Below, piece after piece: positions 30,940 to 37,323 of a stretch of 37,323 bases of DNA. Source of the stretch: an uncultured Clostridia bacterium. Lineage in GTDB: Bacteria; Bacillota; Clostridia; Christensenellales; Aristaeellaceae. Made by a program: the position numbers and the translations under genes. The first letter of the stretch is position 1; the number at the start of each line of letters is the position of its first letter. The stretch spans positions 1-37,323 of the forward strand of contig CALGBY010000034.1 of assembly GCA_937886445.1 (NCBI GenBank), given 5' to 3'. The notes beneath the pieces are model-generated. The model did not search any database, had not been told where the DNA came from, and saw only the letters and a program-made list of their open reading frames with translations.

Positions 30940-33378
30940 ATGAAGGAATACAAACCGTCCGAGATCGAGCCCAAGTGGCAAAAGTATTGGAAGGAACACG
31001 AAACCTTTAAGACCGATGTATGGGATTTTTCAAAGCCGAAATTTTACGCGCTGGATATGTTTCCCTATCCCTCCGGTGTAGGTCTGCATGCAGGTCATCC
31101 GGAAGGCTACACCGCTACCGATATCGTAAGCCGTATGAAGCGTATGCAGGGCTATAATGTGCTGCATCCCATGGGATACGATTCCTTCGGCCTGCCCGCT
31201 GAACAGTATGCCATCAGCACCGGCAATCATCCGGACGGCTTTACGCAGAAAAATATCGCCACTTTTTCAAAACAGCTCAATGAACTGGGCTTTGACTATG
31301 ACTGGAGCAAGATGCTTGCCACATCCGATCCCAAGTTCTACCGCTGGACGCAGTGGATCTTCAAACAGCTGTTTTTGGACGGCTATGCCCGCTGCGTGGA
31401 CATGCCCGTCAACTGGTGTGAGGAACTGGGCACCGTGCTTTCCAACGATGAGGTGATCGACGGAAAATCCGAACGCGGCGGCTATCCCGTTGTGCGCAAG
31501 AACATGAAGCAGTGGGTGATCGACCAGCCCGCGTTTGCCGAAAAGCTGCTGGAGGGTCTGGAGGAGATCGACTGGCCCGAATCCACCAAGGATATGCAGC
31601 GGCACTGGATCGGCAAATCCACCGGTGTTGAAGTAAAATTCAATATCGTGGGCGGCGGCGAGTTTTCCATCTTCACCACCTGCATCGAGACCATCTACGG
31701 CATCACCTTCATGGTGCTGGCACCGGACGGGCAGCTCGTGCAGGATCTGATGCCCAGGATCAAAAATCAGGAAGAAGTGAAGGCCTATATCGAGGAAGCC
31801 AAAAAGAAGAGCGATATGGACCGTACCGAGCTCAACAAGGGAAAGACCGGCTGCCGTCTTGAGGGCGTAAAGTGCATCAACCCCGTGAACGGCAAGGAAG
31901 CCGAGCTGTTTATCGGCGACTTTGTACTGGCTTCCTACGGTACCGGCGCCGTGATGGCCGTGCCTGCTCATGACCAGCGCGACTGGGAGTATGCTCAGGT
32001 GCATGATATCCCGCTCATTCAGGTCATTGAGGACAGTGAAAAGAGCGTAAAGGCCGATATCTCCGCCCATGCCTTTGAAAAGGGTGATTATCTCGGGAAG
32101 GGCTGCCGCCTGATCAACAGCGCCGAATTTACCGGCATGACGGTGGAGGAAGCCAAGGAGGCGATCACTCAGAAGCTTGAAAAGATGGGCGTTGCGAAAC
32201 GCACCGTCAATTACCACTTCCGTGAGTGGATCTTTGCCCGTCAGCGTTACTGGGGAGAGCCGGTGCCTGTTGTACACACAGAGGACGGCGGTATCTACGC
32301 GCTGCCCGATGAGGAGCTGCCGCTCGTGCTTCCCGAGCTTGAGGATTATAAGTCCAAGGGCGGTAAGGCTCCCCTTGAAAACGCGACAGAGTGGGTGAAG
32401 TATGACAGGAACGGCGTAAAGGGCCGCCGCGAAACCAGCACGATGCCCGGCTCCGCCGGTTCCTCCTGGTACTTCATGCGCTATATCGATCCCGATAACG
32501 AGCAGCAGTTTGCCAATTACGAGCTGCTCAGGCACTGGCTGCCGGTAGACCTCTACATCGGCGGCTCGGAGCACGCGGTGGGGCATCTGATGTACGCCCG
32601 TATCTGGAACCGCTATCTGTATGACAAGGGGCTTTCTCCTGTAAAGGAACCCATCAAAAAGCTGGTCCATCAGGGAATGATCCTGGGTGAAAACGGCATT
32701 AAGATGGGCAAGCGCTTCCCTGAATTTGTGGTCAACCCCAGTGATATCGTGCGCGACTTCGGCGCGGATACCCTTCGCCTGTATGAAATGTTCATGGGGC
32801 CGCTCGAAGTGAGCAAGCCCTGGAGCAAGACCGGTGTGGAAGGCAGCCGCCGCTTCCTGAACCGCGTATGGAATTTCTTTACCGATCCCGAAAAGATCAC
32901 GGGAGAGGCGGATCAGGAGCTTACCCGTCTGTATCACCAGACCGTGAAAAAGGTAACGGAGGATTTTGAACAGCTGGGCTTCAATACCGCCATCAGCCAG
33001 ATGATGATCTTTGTGAACGCCTGCTACAAGAAGGGGACCTGCCCGAAGGCGTTCGCGGAGGGCTTTATCAAGATGCTGGCCTGTGTGTGCCCGCATATCG
33101 GTGAAGAGATCTGGCAGAGCTTTGGCTATGACAAGACCGTTGCCTACGAGAAGTGGCCCGAATTCAGTGCGGAGCTTGCCAGAGAGGATGAGATCGAGAT
33201 CCCCGTGCAGATCAATGGCAAGGTGAAGGCTACTGTGAAGATCGGGCGTGAGGAAGAGCAGGAAAGCGTAAAAGACAAGGTGTGGAAGGAAAACGGCGTT
33301 CTCCGTGCCGCTGAAGGAAAAACAGTGGTGAAGGAGATCTATGTGAAGGGCCGTATCTACACCATCGTAGTAAAGTGA
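30940..33378 (+). CDS. leuS: Leucyl-tRNA synthetase with variant KMSKS and editing motifs
   Basis: The 812-residue class I synthetase has the HIGH motif as HAGH at 50-53 (PYPSGVGLHAGHPEGY), an editing domain inserted near 220-420 with GTGAVMAVPAHDQRDWE, and VNYHFREWIFARQRYWGEP after it. The KMSKS loop reads KMGKR at 588-592, and the threonine-rich editing peptide reads TTCIETIYG where TTRPDTLFG is usual. The rest of the catalytic core looks intact, and no other leuS is in the window, so this is taken as the functional enzyme of a divergent subgroup. The ribosome site is AAGGAG. The C-terminus VKGRIYTIVVK matches the family end. Confidence 0.96.
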   Translation: MKEYKPSEIEPKWQKYWKEHETFKTDVWDFSKPKFYALDMFPYPSGVGLHAGHPEGYTATDIVSRMKRMQGYNVLHPMGYDSFGLPAEQYAISTGNHPDGFTQKNIATFSKQLNELGFDYDWSKMLATSDPKFYRWTQWIFKQLFLDGYARCVDMPVNWCEELGTVLSNDEVIDGKSERGGYPVVRKNMKQWVIDQPAFAEKLLEGLEEIDWPESTKDMQRHWIGKSTGVEVKFNIVGGGEFSIFTTCIETIYGITFMVLAPDGQLVQDLMPRIKNQEEVKAYIEEAKKKSDMDRTELNKGKTGCRLEGVKCINPVNGKEAELFIGDFVLASYGTGAVMAVPAHDQRDWEYAQVHDIPLIQVIEDSEKSVKADISAHAFEKGDYLGKGCRLINSAEFTGMTVEEAKEAITQKLEKMGVAKRTVNYHFREWIFARQRYWGEPVPVVHTEDGGIYALPDEELPLVLPELEDYKSKGGKAPLENATEWVKYDRNGVKGRRETSTMPGSAGSSWYFMRYIDPDNEQQFANYELLRHWLPVDLYIGGSEHAVGHLMYARIWNRYLYDKGLSPVKEPIKKLVHQGMILGENGIKMGKRFPEFVVNPSDIVRDFGADTLRLYEMFMGPLEVSKPWSKTGVEGSRRFLNRVWNFFTDPEKITGEADQELTRLYHQTVKKVTEDFEQLGFNTAISQMMIFVNACYKKGTCPKAFAEGFIKMLACVCPHIGEEIWQSFGYDKTVAYEKWPEFSAELAREDEIEIPVQINGKVKATVKIGREEEQESVKDKVWKENGVLRAAEGKTVVKEIYVKGRIYTIVVK

Positions 33379-33430
33379 TCCCGGATGACTTTATCACCTG
33401 TATTTGAAAGCGTCAGTGAACGCTGAATAG

Positions 33431-33475
33431 GCGGGGCTGCTGCAGAAAACAGATCTGCGGCAGCCCCGCTTTATA
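33431..33475 (+). terminator. Terminator of leuS
   Basis: GCGGGGCTGC (33431-33440) pairs perfectly with GCAGCCCCGC (33460-33469), extended inside by TGCAG/CTGCG, followed by TTTATAT. Confidence 0.8.
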
Positions 33476-33692
33476 TGAAGCCCCGGAAAAACAGTTATCA
33501 TCTTCTGATGGCTTTTGAGAAGCGGGAGCTGTCTCAGAAGCGCGCGGGACCAAGAAAGTAAGGATTTATACGGGCGGCGTAAGAACGCTTGGTTTATCGC
33601 CGCGGGCATTCCGGCGGAGGTAAACGGAACGCGGCCCCTGCCGGAGGCAGCTTTTCAGGCCTTACGGTATTCAAACAAAAACGAGATTGTCT
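33476..33692. other. Unassigned intergenic stretch
   Basis: These 217 bases between the leuS terminator and the next promoter hold no gene I can support. A 73-codon open frame on plus (33515-33736) has no ribosome site, crosses the promoter and has improbable composition. I saw no RNA structure I know. It may be a decayed gene. Confidence 0.4.
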
Positions 33693-33721
33693 TTGACGGA
33701 TCACCGGACTGCTGTTATAAT
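33693..33721 (+). promoter_or_regulatory. Promoter of the membrane-protein gene
   Basis: TTGACG (33693-33698) and TATAAT (33716-33721) with a 17-base spacer, start near 33728. Confidence 0.8.
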
Positions 33722-33782
33722 AATCGTGTTATTTGATGATTTCTGTGTACATGGATCTATCATTTACTGAGTGGAGTATGCT

Positions 33783-35138
33783 ATGAGCCTCTGTGAAAAA
33801 GCCGATATCCGTTATCGCGGCCCGTTTTCATACCGGTGGCTGCGTCTTTTTGCTTTACTCGCGCTGACCGCGAGCCAGCTGAGCGCCGTGATACTTGTCC
33901 TCGGTAAAGTAGCCGAGGCATTCGGAATGATGAACGGGCAGGAGATCTTTTCAGGGAAGACCGTGTTCAAGGTCATGATGGATCTGGGAGCCATTACGTT
34001 TCCGCTTATTTTGATCGCGAGCTTTTCCACTGTCATCAGGGACAGCAGAAACGCACCGAAGCTGATGCTGGGCTTCTTTTTGATGGCGCTTCTGACATAC
34101 CTGTTTATTGTTATGATCGCGGAAGAACTGGTGATGAGCCTGCTGAAGACGCTGCCGGATATTCTGAACGAGATGGAGGGCTTTCGCGAAAATGAAGAAA
34201 ACGCGCTGGCGGCGCTGATCAGATATTTCATGTCCGGAAGTGAAATGTCTGATCTGCTTTCCGAAGTTCATCTGCCCGGTCCCGTTTCGGAGCTTCTCGG
34301 TTCTCTGGGTGAAGAGGGGCTGACGGCTCTGCTGCCCGGAAATATGACGGCAGCAAGTCAGCTTACGGATGAAACCTCCGCTGTGGATATGGCCGGATGG
34401 CTCGCGCATTACATCTGTGTCGAGCTGCCGGGGGTGCTTAAGGAATCGGGAATCAGCCTGCAGGAACTGATCTCCGTCGCGGTCGTGAAGAGTTTTGTGC
34501 ATCCCAGACTGAATATCAATATATTTGCGGACTTTTTCCTTTGCTCGGCCTCCTATTACTTTATTTGCTTCACGCCGCGTCGCCTGCGCGGCGGCAAGCT
34601 GCTTCTTTTCCGCTGCCTGTGCCTGATCCCGATCGCGTGGATGGTCGTGGGGACCGCGCTGAGCGGTATGATGCGCGCCGGGATGCTGGAACTGCCGCTC
34701 CGCCTGATCGCGATCCTGCCCAGCAGGAAGGCATCAGGTCTGCTGCTGTTCTTTGCCATGATACTGTATCTGAAATATCATGAGGCGGAATTCAGAGAGC
34801 AGGGAAAGGGCGGAGAAGAATTTGATTCATTTCTCAGTTCAAACCGGAACAGCTTTCGTTTTTCGGTATACATGTGCTTTGTGCTGGTCGTACTTTCGTT
34901 TGCGGACCGGCTGGTCGCCTTTCTGCCGCAAACCAGATACTGGAGCGCGGGTACCTCTGAAAAAATGTATCTGGCTGTGCCGTTTGTGCTGCTCTTCAGC
35001 TATAACCGCAAGCCGCGTTTCAAGGCACTGGATGTTTTCGTGCCGGTCTATTATGCAGCGCACTATCTGTTTATGCTGGCTTTGTGTATAGCGCTCCTCT
35101 ACAGTGCCCCGGAATTCATTGCCGCGTTTTTTGCATGA
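33783..35138 (+). CDS. Polytopic membrane protein of unknown function
   Basis: The 451-residue protein has about seven or eight hydrophobic segments: two in the first 75 residues, one near 90-115, then a 120-residue soluble part (about 120-240, rich in LL, E and G), further segments around 250-320, and three near the C-terminus (VYMCFVLVVLSF, AVPFVLLFSY, FMLALCIALLY). I recognise no family and see no catalytic motif. The start at 33783 has GTGGAG six bases before it; a GTG four codons upstream is inside that site. The gene has its own promoter. The following SIMPL gene, 91 bases on, may be cotranscribed. Confidence 0.8.
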   Translation: MSLCEKADIRYRGPFSYRWLRLFALLALTASQLSAVILVLGKVAEAFGMMNGQEIFSGKTVFKVMMDLGAITFPLILIASFSTVIRDSRNAPKLMLGFFLMALLTYLFIVMIAEELVMSLLKTLPDILNEMEGFRENEENALAALIRYFMSGSEMSDLLSEVHLPGPVSELLGSLGEEGLTALLPGNMTAASQLTDETSAVDMAGWLAHYICVELPGVLKESGISLQELISVAVVKSFVHPRLNINIFADFFLCSASYYFICFTPRRLRGGKLLLFRCLCLIPIAWMVVGTALSGMMRAGMLELPLRLIAILPSRKASGLLLFFAMILYLKYHEAEFREQGKGGEEFDSFLSSNRNSFRFSVYMCFVLVVLSFADRLVAFLPQTRYWSAGTSEKMYLAVPFVLLFSYNRKPRFKALDVFVPVYYAAHYLFMLALCIALLYSAPEFIAAFFA

Positions 35139-35229
35139 GTGAGACGGGAATAAACGGAGCATGACATTCGTTATATATCTGCCGGAACAAATTTGTATGA
35201 TACCGGCACTTTGAAAGGAGAGGATTAAA

Positions 35230-35925
35230 ATGAAAAAAACCGTATGTATCCTGATCGCGTTACTACTGCTTTCAGGCTTCGCGCTTGCCGAAACGGAGAT
35301 CGCCGTATCCGGAAGCGGTGAGGTGCTGATGAGCGCCGATACCTGTGTGATCACGCTGGGCGTGGAGGCCACCGACAGGGAGGTACTGAACGCGCAGAAC
35401 ACCGTAAATACCCGGATCGCTGCGATCATTGAGGCCCTTGGCGGGTACGGCATCGAAAAAGAAAACATCAATACCGCGTTTATCAGTGTGTACCCCCGCT
35501 ATGATTATACCGAACAGGGAGAAGTGCTGAGCGCGAGCGCCACTTCAACACTTGCCATTCGCCTGAATGACCTGACAAAGGCGGGAGAGGTGATCGACAT
35601 CGCTTTTTCCTGCGGCGCAAATACTTTGCAGAATGTACAGTTCCTCGCGTCTGATACCGGAGATGAGAAAGCGGCGGCACTTCGTGAAGCTGTAAATGAC
35701 GCGCGCGCGAAGGCGGAGATCCTGGCGGACGCGGCAGGGCTTACAATAACAGGCATCAAAAGCATACAGGAAACAGGAGCCTATTCCCATACCGCGGGGA
35801 TCTCCAATTTTTCCAAGGCCGCGGCTGCTGATGCAATAGAGGAAGCGACCGGCGCGCCTACGCTGGTGCAGGCGGAAAAAATCAGTGTATATGCCGGAGT
35901 GACTGTGATATTTTCGGCTGAGTGA
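35230..35925 (+). CDS. SIMPL-domain (DUF541, YggE-like) secreted protein
   Basis: The 231-residue protein has a clear signal peptide (MKKTVCILIALLLLSGFALA-E) and then a SIMPL domain: EIAVSGSGEVLMSADTCVITLGVEA at the start, the alternating strands and helices of the family, and AALREAVNDARAKAEILADAAGL near 150-175, which is highly typical. Such proteins are exported, and E. coli YggE is linked to oxidative-stress tolerance; the biochemical role is not settled. AAAGGAG precedes the start. It is followed 41 bases later by a DtxR-type regulator gene. Confidence 0.92.
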   Translation: MKKTVCILIALLLLSGFALAETEIAVSGSGEVLMSADTCVITLGVEATDREVLNAQNTVNTRIAAIIEALGGYGIEKENINTAFISVYPRYDYTEQGEVLSASATSTLAIRLNDLTKAGEVIDIAFSCGANTLQNVQFLASDTGDEKAAALREAVNDARAKAEILADAAGLTITGIKSIQETGAYSHTAGISNFSKAAAADAIEEATGAPTLVQAEKISVYAGVTVIFSAE

Positions 35926-35966
35926 CAATTACGCGCGGCAGCGCCCTGACCCGGGAGGATAAGCGG

Positions 35967-36338
35967 ATGTTTGAAAGCGGAGAAATGTATTTGGAGACCC
36001 TTCTGATCCTGAGCGGCAGGAAGGAGGGCGTTCATGCCGTGGACGCGGCTGAAGAGCTGGGTTTTTCGCGGGCTTCTGTGAGCCGGGCTCTGGCAAGACT
36101 GAAAAATGAAAAATACATTACCGTGGACGAGGAAGACCATATCCGCTTTACCCGGGAGGGACGCGCGCTGGCGGAAAGGATCTATGAAAGGCACCGCGTA
36201 CTGACAGAGGGCTTTATGCTGCTCGGAGTGGATGAAAAGACCGCCTCGGAGGACGCGTGCAAGATCGAGCATGATCTGAGCGATGCTTCGTTTGAAGCGG
36301 TCAAGAAGCATATCGAACAGGCAAAATGCAGAAAATAG
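35967..36338 (+). CDS. DtxR-family metal-dependent repressor with iron-type ligands
   Basis: The 123-residue protein has an N-terminal winged helix (DAAEELGFSRASVSRALARLKNEKYI, residues 26-51) and a dimerisation domain, but no SH3-like third domain, so it has MntR size. The metal residues are M7 and E10 in GEMYLETL, H76 in YERHRVL, and C98, E101 and H102 in EDACKIEHDLSD. Met and Cys at these places match DtxR/IdeR (M10, C102) and not MntR (Asp, Glu). I infer an iron-responsive regulator. ATG at 35967 follows GGGAGG; the frame reaches back to a GTG overlapping the SIMPL stop codon, but that part does not match the family. Its targets are not in the window. Confidence 0.88.
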   Translation: MFESGEMYLETLLILSGRKEGVHAVDAAEELGFSRASVSRALARLKNEKYITVDEEDHIRFTREGRALAERIYERHRVLTEGFMLLGVDEKTASEDACKIEHDLSDASFEAVKKHIEQAKCRK

Positions 36339-36343
36339 TGTAC

Positions 36344-36388
36344 AAAAAAGCAACGGATGACGCCGGATGACGCCCTCCGCTGTTTTTG
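36344..36388 (+). terminator. Probable terminator after the DtxR gene
   Basis: The A-rich arm AAAAAAGCAACGGA (36344-36357) pairs with TCCGCTGTTTTT (36376-36387) with one mismatch and one G-T pair, leaving a large loop. The T-run is part of the stem. It could act in both directions. Confidence 0.5.
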
Positions 36389-36390
36389 TT

Positions 36391-36440
36391 ATACCGCACA
36401 CTTTTCAGGCATGCTGAGCAATGCCACCTTTGCGCGGTAT
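36391..36440 (-). repeat. Structured element, copy 2 (3' UTR of the phosphatase gene)
   Basis: ATACCGC (36391-36397) pairs with GCGGTAT (36434-36440) and encloses a hairpin GGCAT/ATGCC (36408-36412 and 36421-36425) with loop GCTGAGCA (36413-36420). It starts 10 bases after the stop codon of the minus-strand phosphatase gene. It resembles the element at 182-237: same outer stem core, identical 8-base loop, and the following CACCT and GCGGTATCG conserved. The inner stem differs by a compensated pair. Confidence 0.6.
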
Positions 36441-36450
36441 CGTTTTATTA

Positions 36451-37140
36451 TCAGTTGCCGAAGAAAAGCCGGTCTTCTTTTGTGTTCCGGATGTGTCTGT
36501 CATCTCCGAACAACTCCACACGGGGAAATACATAGCTTTTTTCACTTACATCAAAGTGCAGAACGGTGACGGATGTGAAATCATACGGGAAATACGAGCA
36601 GAGGATGGGAAAGGGAAGAGAGAGCAGGGCGGAAAGCGCGCACGCGCCGGAACCGCCGTGGCTGAACAGCGCCACGGTCTCTTCTTCCTCTGCGGTGCAG
36701 AAAAAACGCCGGCCTTCCTGACGGAAGCCCCTTTCCAGCATAAAGCCCCTGATGCCTTCGGCTACGGTCTCATAGCATGGAAGGGCGATATTGTTTTTGA
36801 AATACGGATGCTGTTTCCAGTTATCCCCATCAAAGACAAAACCTTCCCTGATCGCCTTATCTGAAATGGTCCACGGATGTCCGTCCTCTGAATACAGCTT
36901 TCCGTCCCTTCCGCTCCATGAGATCTCATGCATGTAGGGAAGGATCTGTACCTCAAGACCGAGCGCCTGTGCCGTAAAGGAGGCGGTCTCCCGCGCACGG
37001 CCGTTCGGAGAGGAAAATATCTCCGTGATCCCTTCGTTGAGCAGCCGCTTTGCTGCCGCTTCAGCCTGAGCACGGCCTCTTTCCGTCAGACAGTCATTCT
37101 CGTAATCCGGCTCTCCGTGCCGTACAAATATAAGACGCAT
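36451..37140 (-). CDS. Histidine phosphatase family protein (phosphoglycerate-mutase-like)
   Basis: The 229-residue protein has the phosphohistidine motif RHGE at 7-10 (MRLIFVRHGEPDYEND), FSSPNGRARETA near 42-53, the acidic region HEISWSGRDG and the second catalytic histidine in ALFSHGGSGACALSAL. The family includes phosphatases and mutases acting on small phospho-compounds; the substrate is not visible. The start at 37140 is preferred because GAGAGGA lies at normal distance and the protein begins at the first strand. An ATG two codons upstream is too close to that site, and the long N-terminal frame before it runs across the promoter. Confidence 0.9.
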   Translation of the reverse strand: MRLIFVRHGEPDYENDCLTERGRAQAEAAAKRLLNEGITEIFSSPNGRARETASFTAQALGLEVQILPYMHEISWSGRDGKLYSEDGHPWTISDKAIREGFVFDGDNWKQHPYFKNNIALPCYETVAEGIRGFMLERGFRQEGRRFFCTAEEEETVALFSHGGSGACALSALLSLPFPILCSYFPYDFTSVTVLHFDVSEKSYVFPRVELFGDDRHIRNTKEDRLFFGN

Positions 37141-37174
37141 AACCATTCCTCTCTTTCCGGTGATCACTTTTGAT

Positions 37175-37203
37175 ATTATACAGAAAAAACGCCGTGTTTG
37201 CAA
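37175..37203 (-). promoter_or_regulatory. Promoter of the histidine phosphatase gene
   Basis: On the minus strand TTGCAA (37203-37198) and TATAAT (37180-37175) with a 17-base spacer. The last 120 bases of the window beyond it are A/T-rich and hold no gene I can see. Confidence 0.8.
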
Positions 37204-37323
37204 TATTACGAGAAATGAGCCGCTGCTTTTCCTGCCGGCGGATATGTGATTATTTTGCATACTATGCTCAGGGCAATCGCTTATTGCAAAATAGTTAAAA
37301 ATTTATTAAGAAAGTATTACCAA

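Noticed and set aside
31267..33096. 609-codon open frame opposite leuS
   Set aside because: It is a shadow of the leuS reading frame; composition is rich in H, G and L and it lacks start signals.
33515..33736. 73-codon open frame after leuS
   Set aside because: No ribosome site, runs through the next promoter, and no recognisable sequence.

Overview
The window looks like chromosomal DNA of a Gram-positive bacterium of the class Clostridia (Bacillota). Reasons: A/G-rich Shine-Dalgarno sites such as GGAGG before nearly every gene; consensus TTGACA/TATAAT promoters with 17-18 base spacers; a tRNA-responsive T-box leader before pheST; a HflX form with a long N-terminal extension; an Rrf2-nifS-nifU iron-sulfur operon; and VanY-type carboxypeptidases. 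The exact family is a guess, perhaps an uncultured gut or rumen lineage. I saw no phage, insertion sequence, CRISPR array, tRNA or rRNA gene.

Layout. (1) 1-7606, minus strand: one probable operon read from a strong promoter at 7578-7606 with a palindrome just downstream. It holds an Rrf2 regulator, cysteine desulfurase, Fe-S scaffold, HflX, two VanY carboxypeptidases, a YprB-like exonuclease and a TPR protein. (2) 7725-9433, minus: dnaX alone, with its own promoter and terminator. (3) 9567-10340, plus: a Qnr-like pentapeptide-repeat protein. (4) 10339-19303: a divergent sugar locus. A xylose-isomerase-like enzyme, a PfkB kinase and diaminopropionate ammonia-lyase read left. A ChvE-type sugar ABC transporter (binding protein, double ATPase, two permeases) reads right. 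(5) 19327-20066: two small genes of unknown function. (6) 20104-20965: a tandem pair of small LysM proteins, each with a double-glycine-type leader; the second is interrupted by an in-frame stop codon. (7) 21006-27367: a type Ic aspartate aminotransferase on plus, convergent with the T-box-pheS-pheT-murG unit on minus. (8) 27497-28700: a Nudix hydrolase and a DUF2284 protein. (9) 28713-33475: a GH31 glycosidase and leuS, divergent. (10) 33693-36388: a polytopic membrane protein, a SIMPL-domain protein and a DtxR-type metal regulator. (11) 36451-37203, minus: a histidine phosphatase.

How the genes work together. The isomerase, kinase and ABC transporter look like one pentose or related sugar import and entry pathway sharing a 360-base control region; the intracellular GH31 enzyme further along may release similar sugars. 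The Rrf2 operon joins Fe-S cluster assembly to ribosome-associated and cell-wall functions. Translation genes (pheST, leuS) and single housekeeping genes (dnaX, murG) fill the rest.

The least expected observations are the leader-bearing LysM mini-proteins and a 55-base structured element found after the stop codons of two unrelated genes at opposite ends of the window, with a base-pair change that preserves its inner stem. Others are a JAMM-like motif in the HflX N-terminus, a metal-ligand change in the isomerase, and a KMGKR signature in LeuRS.
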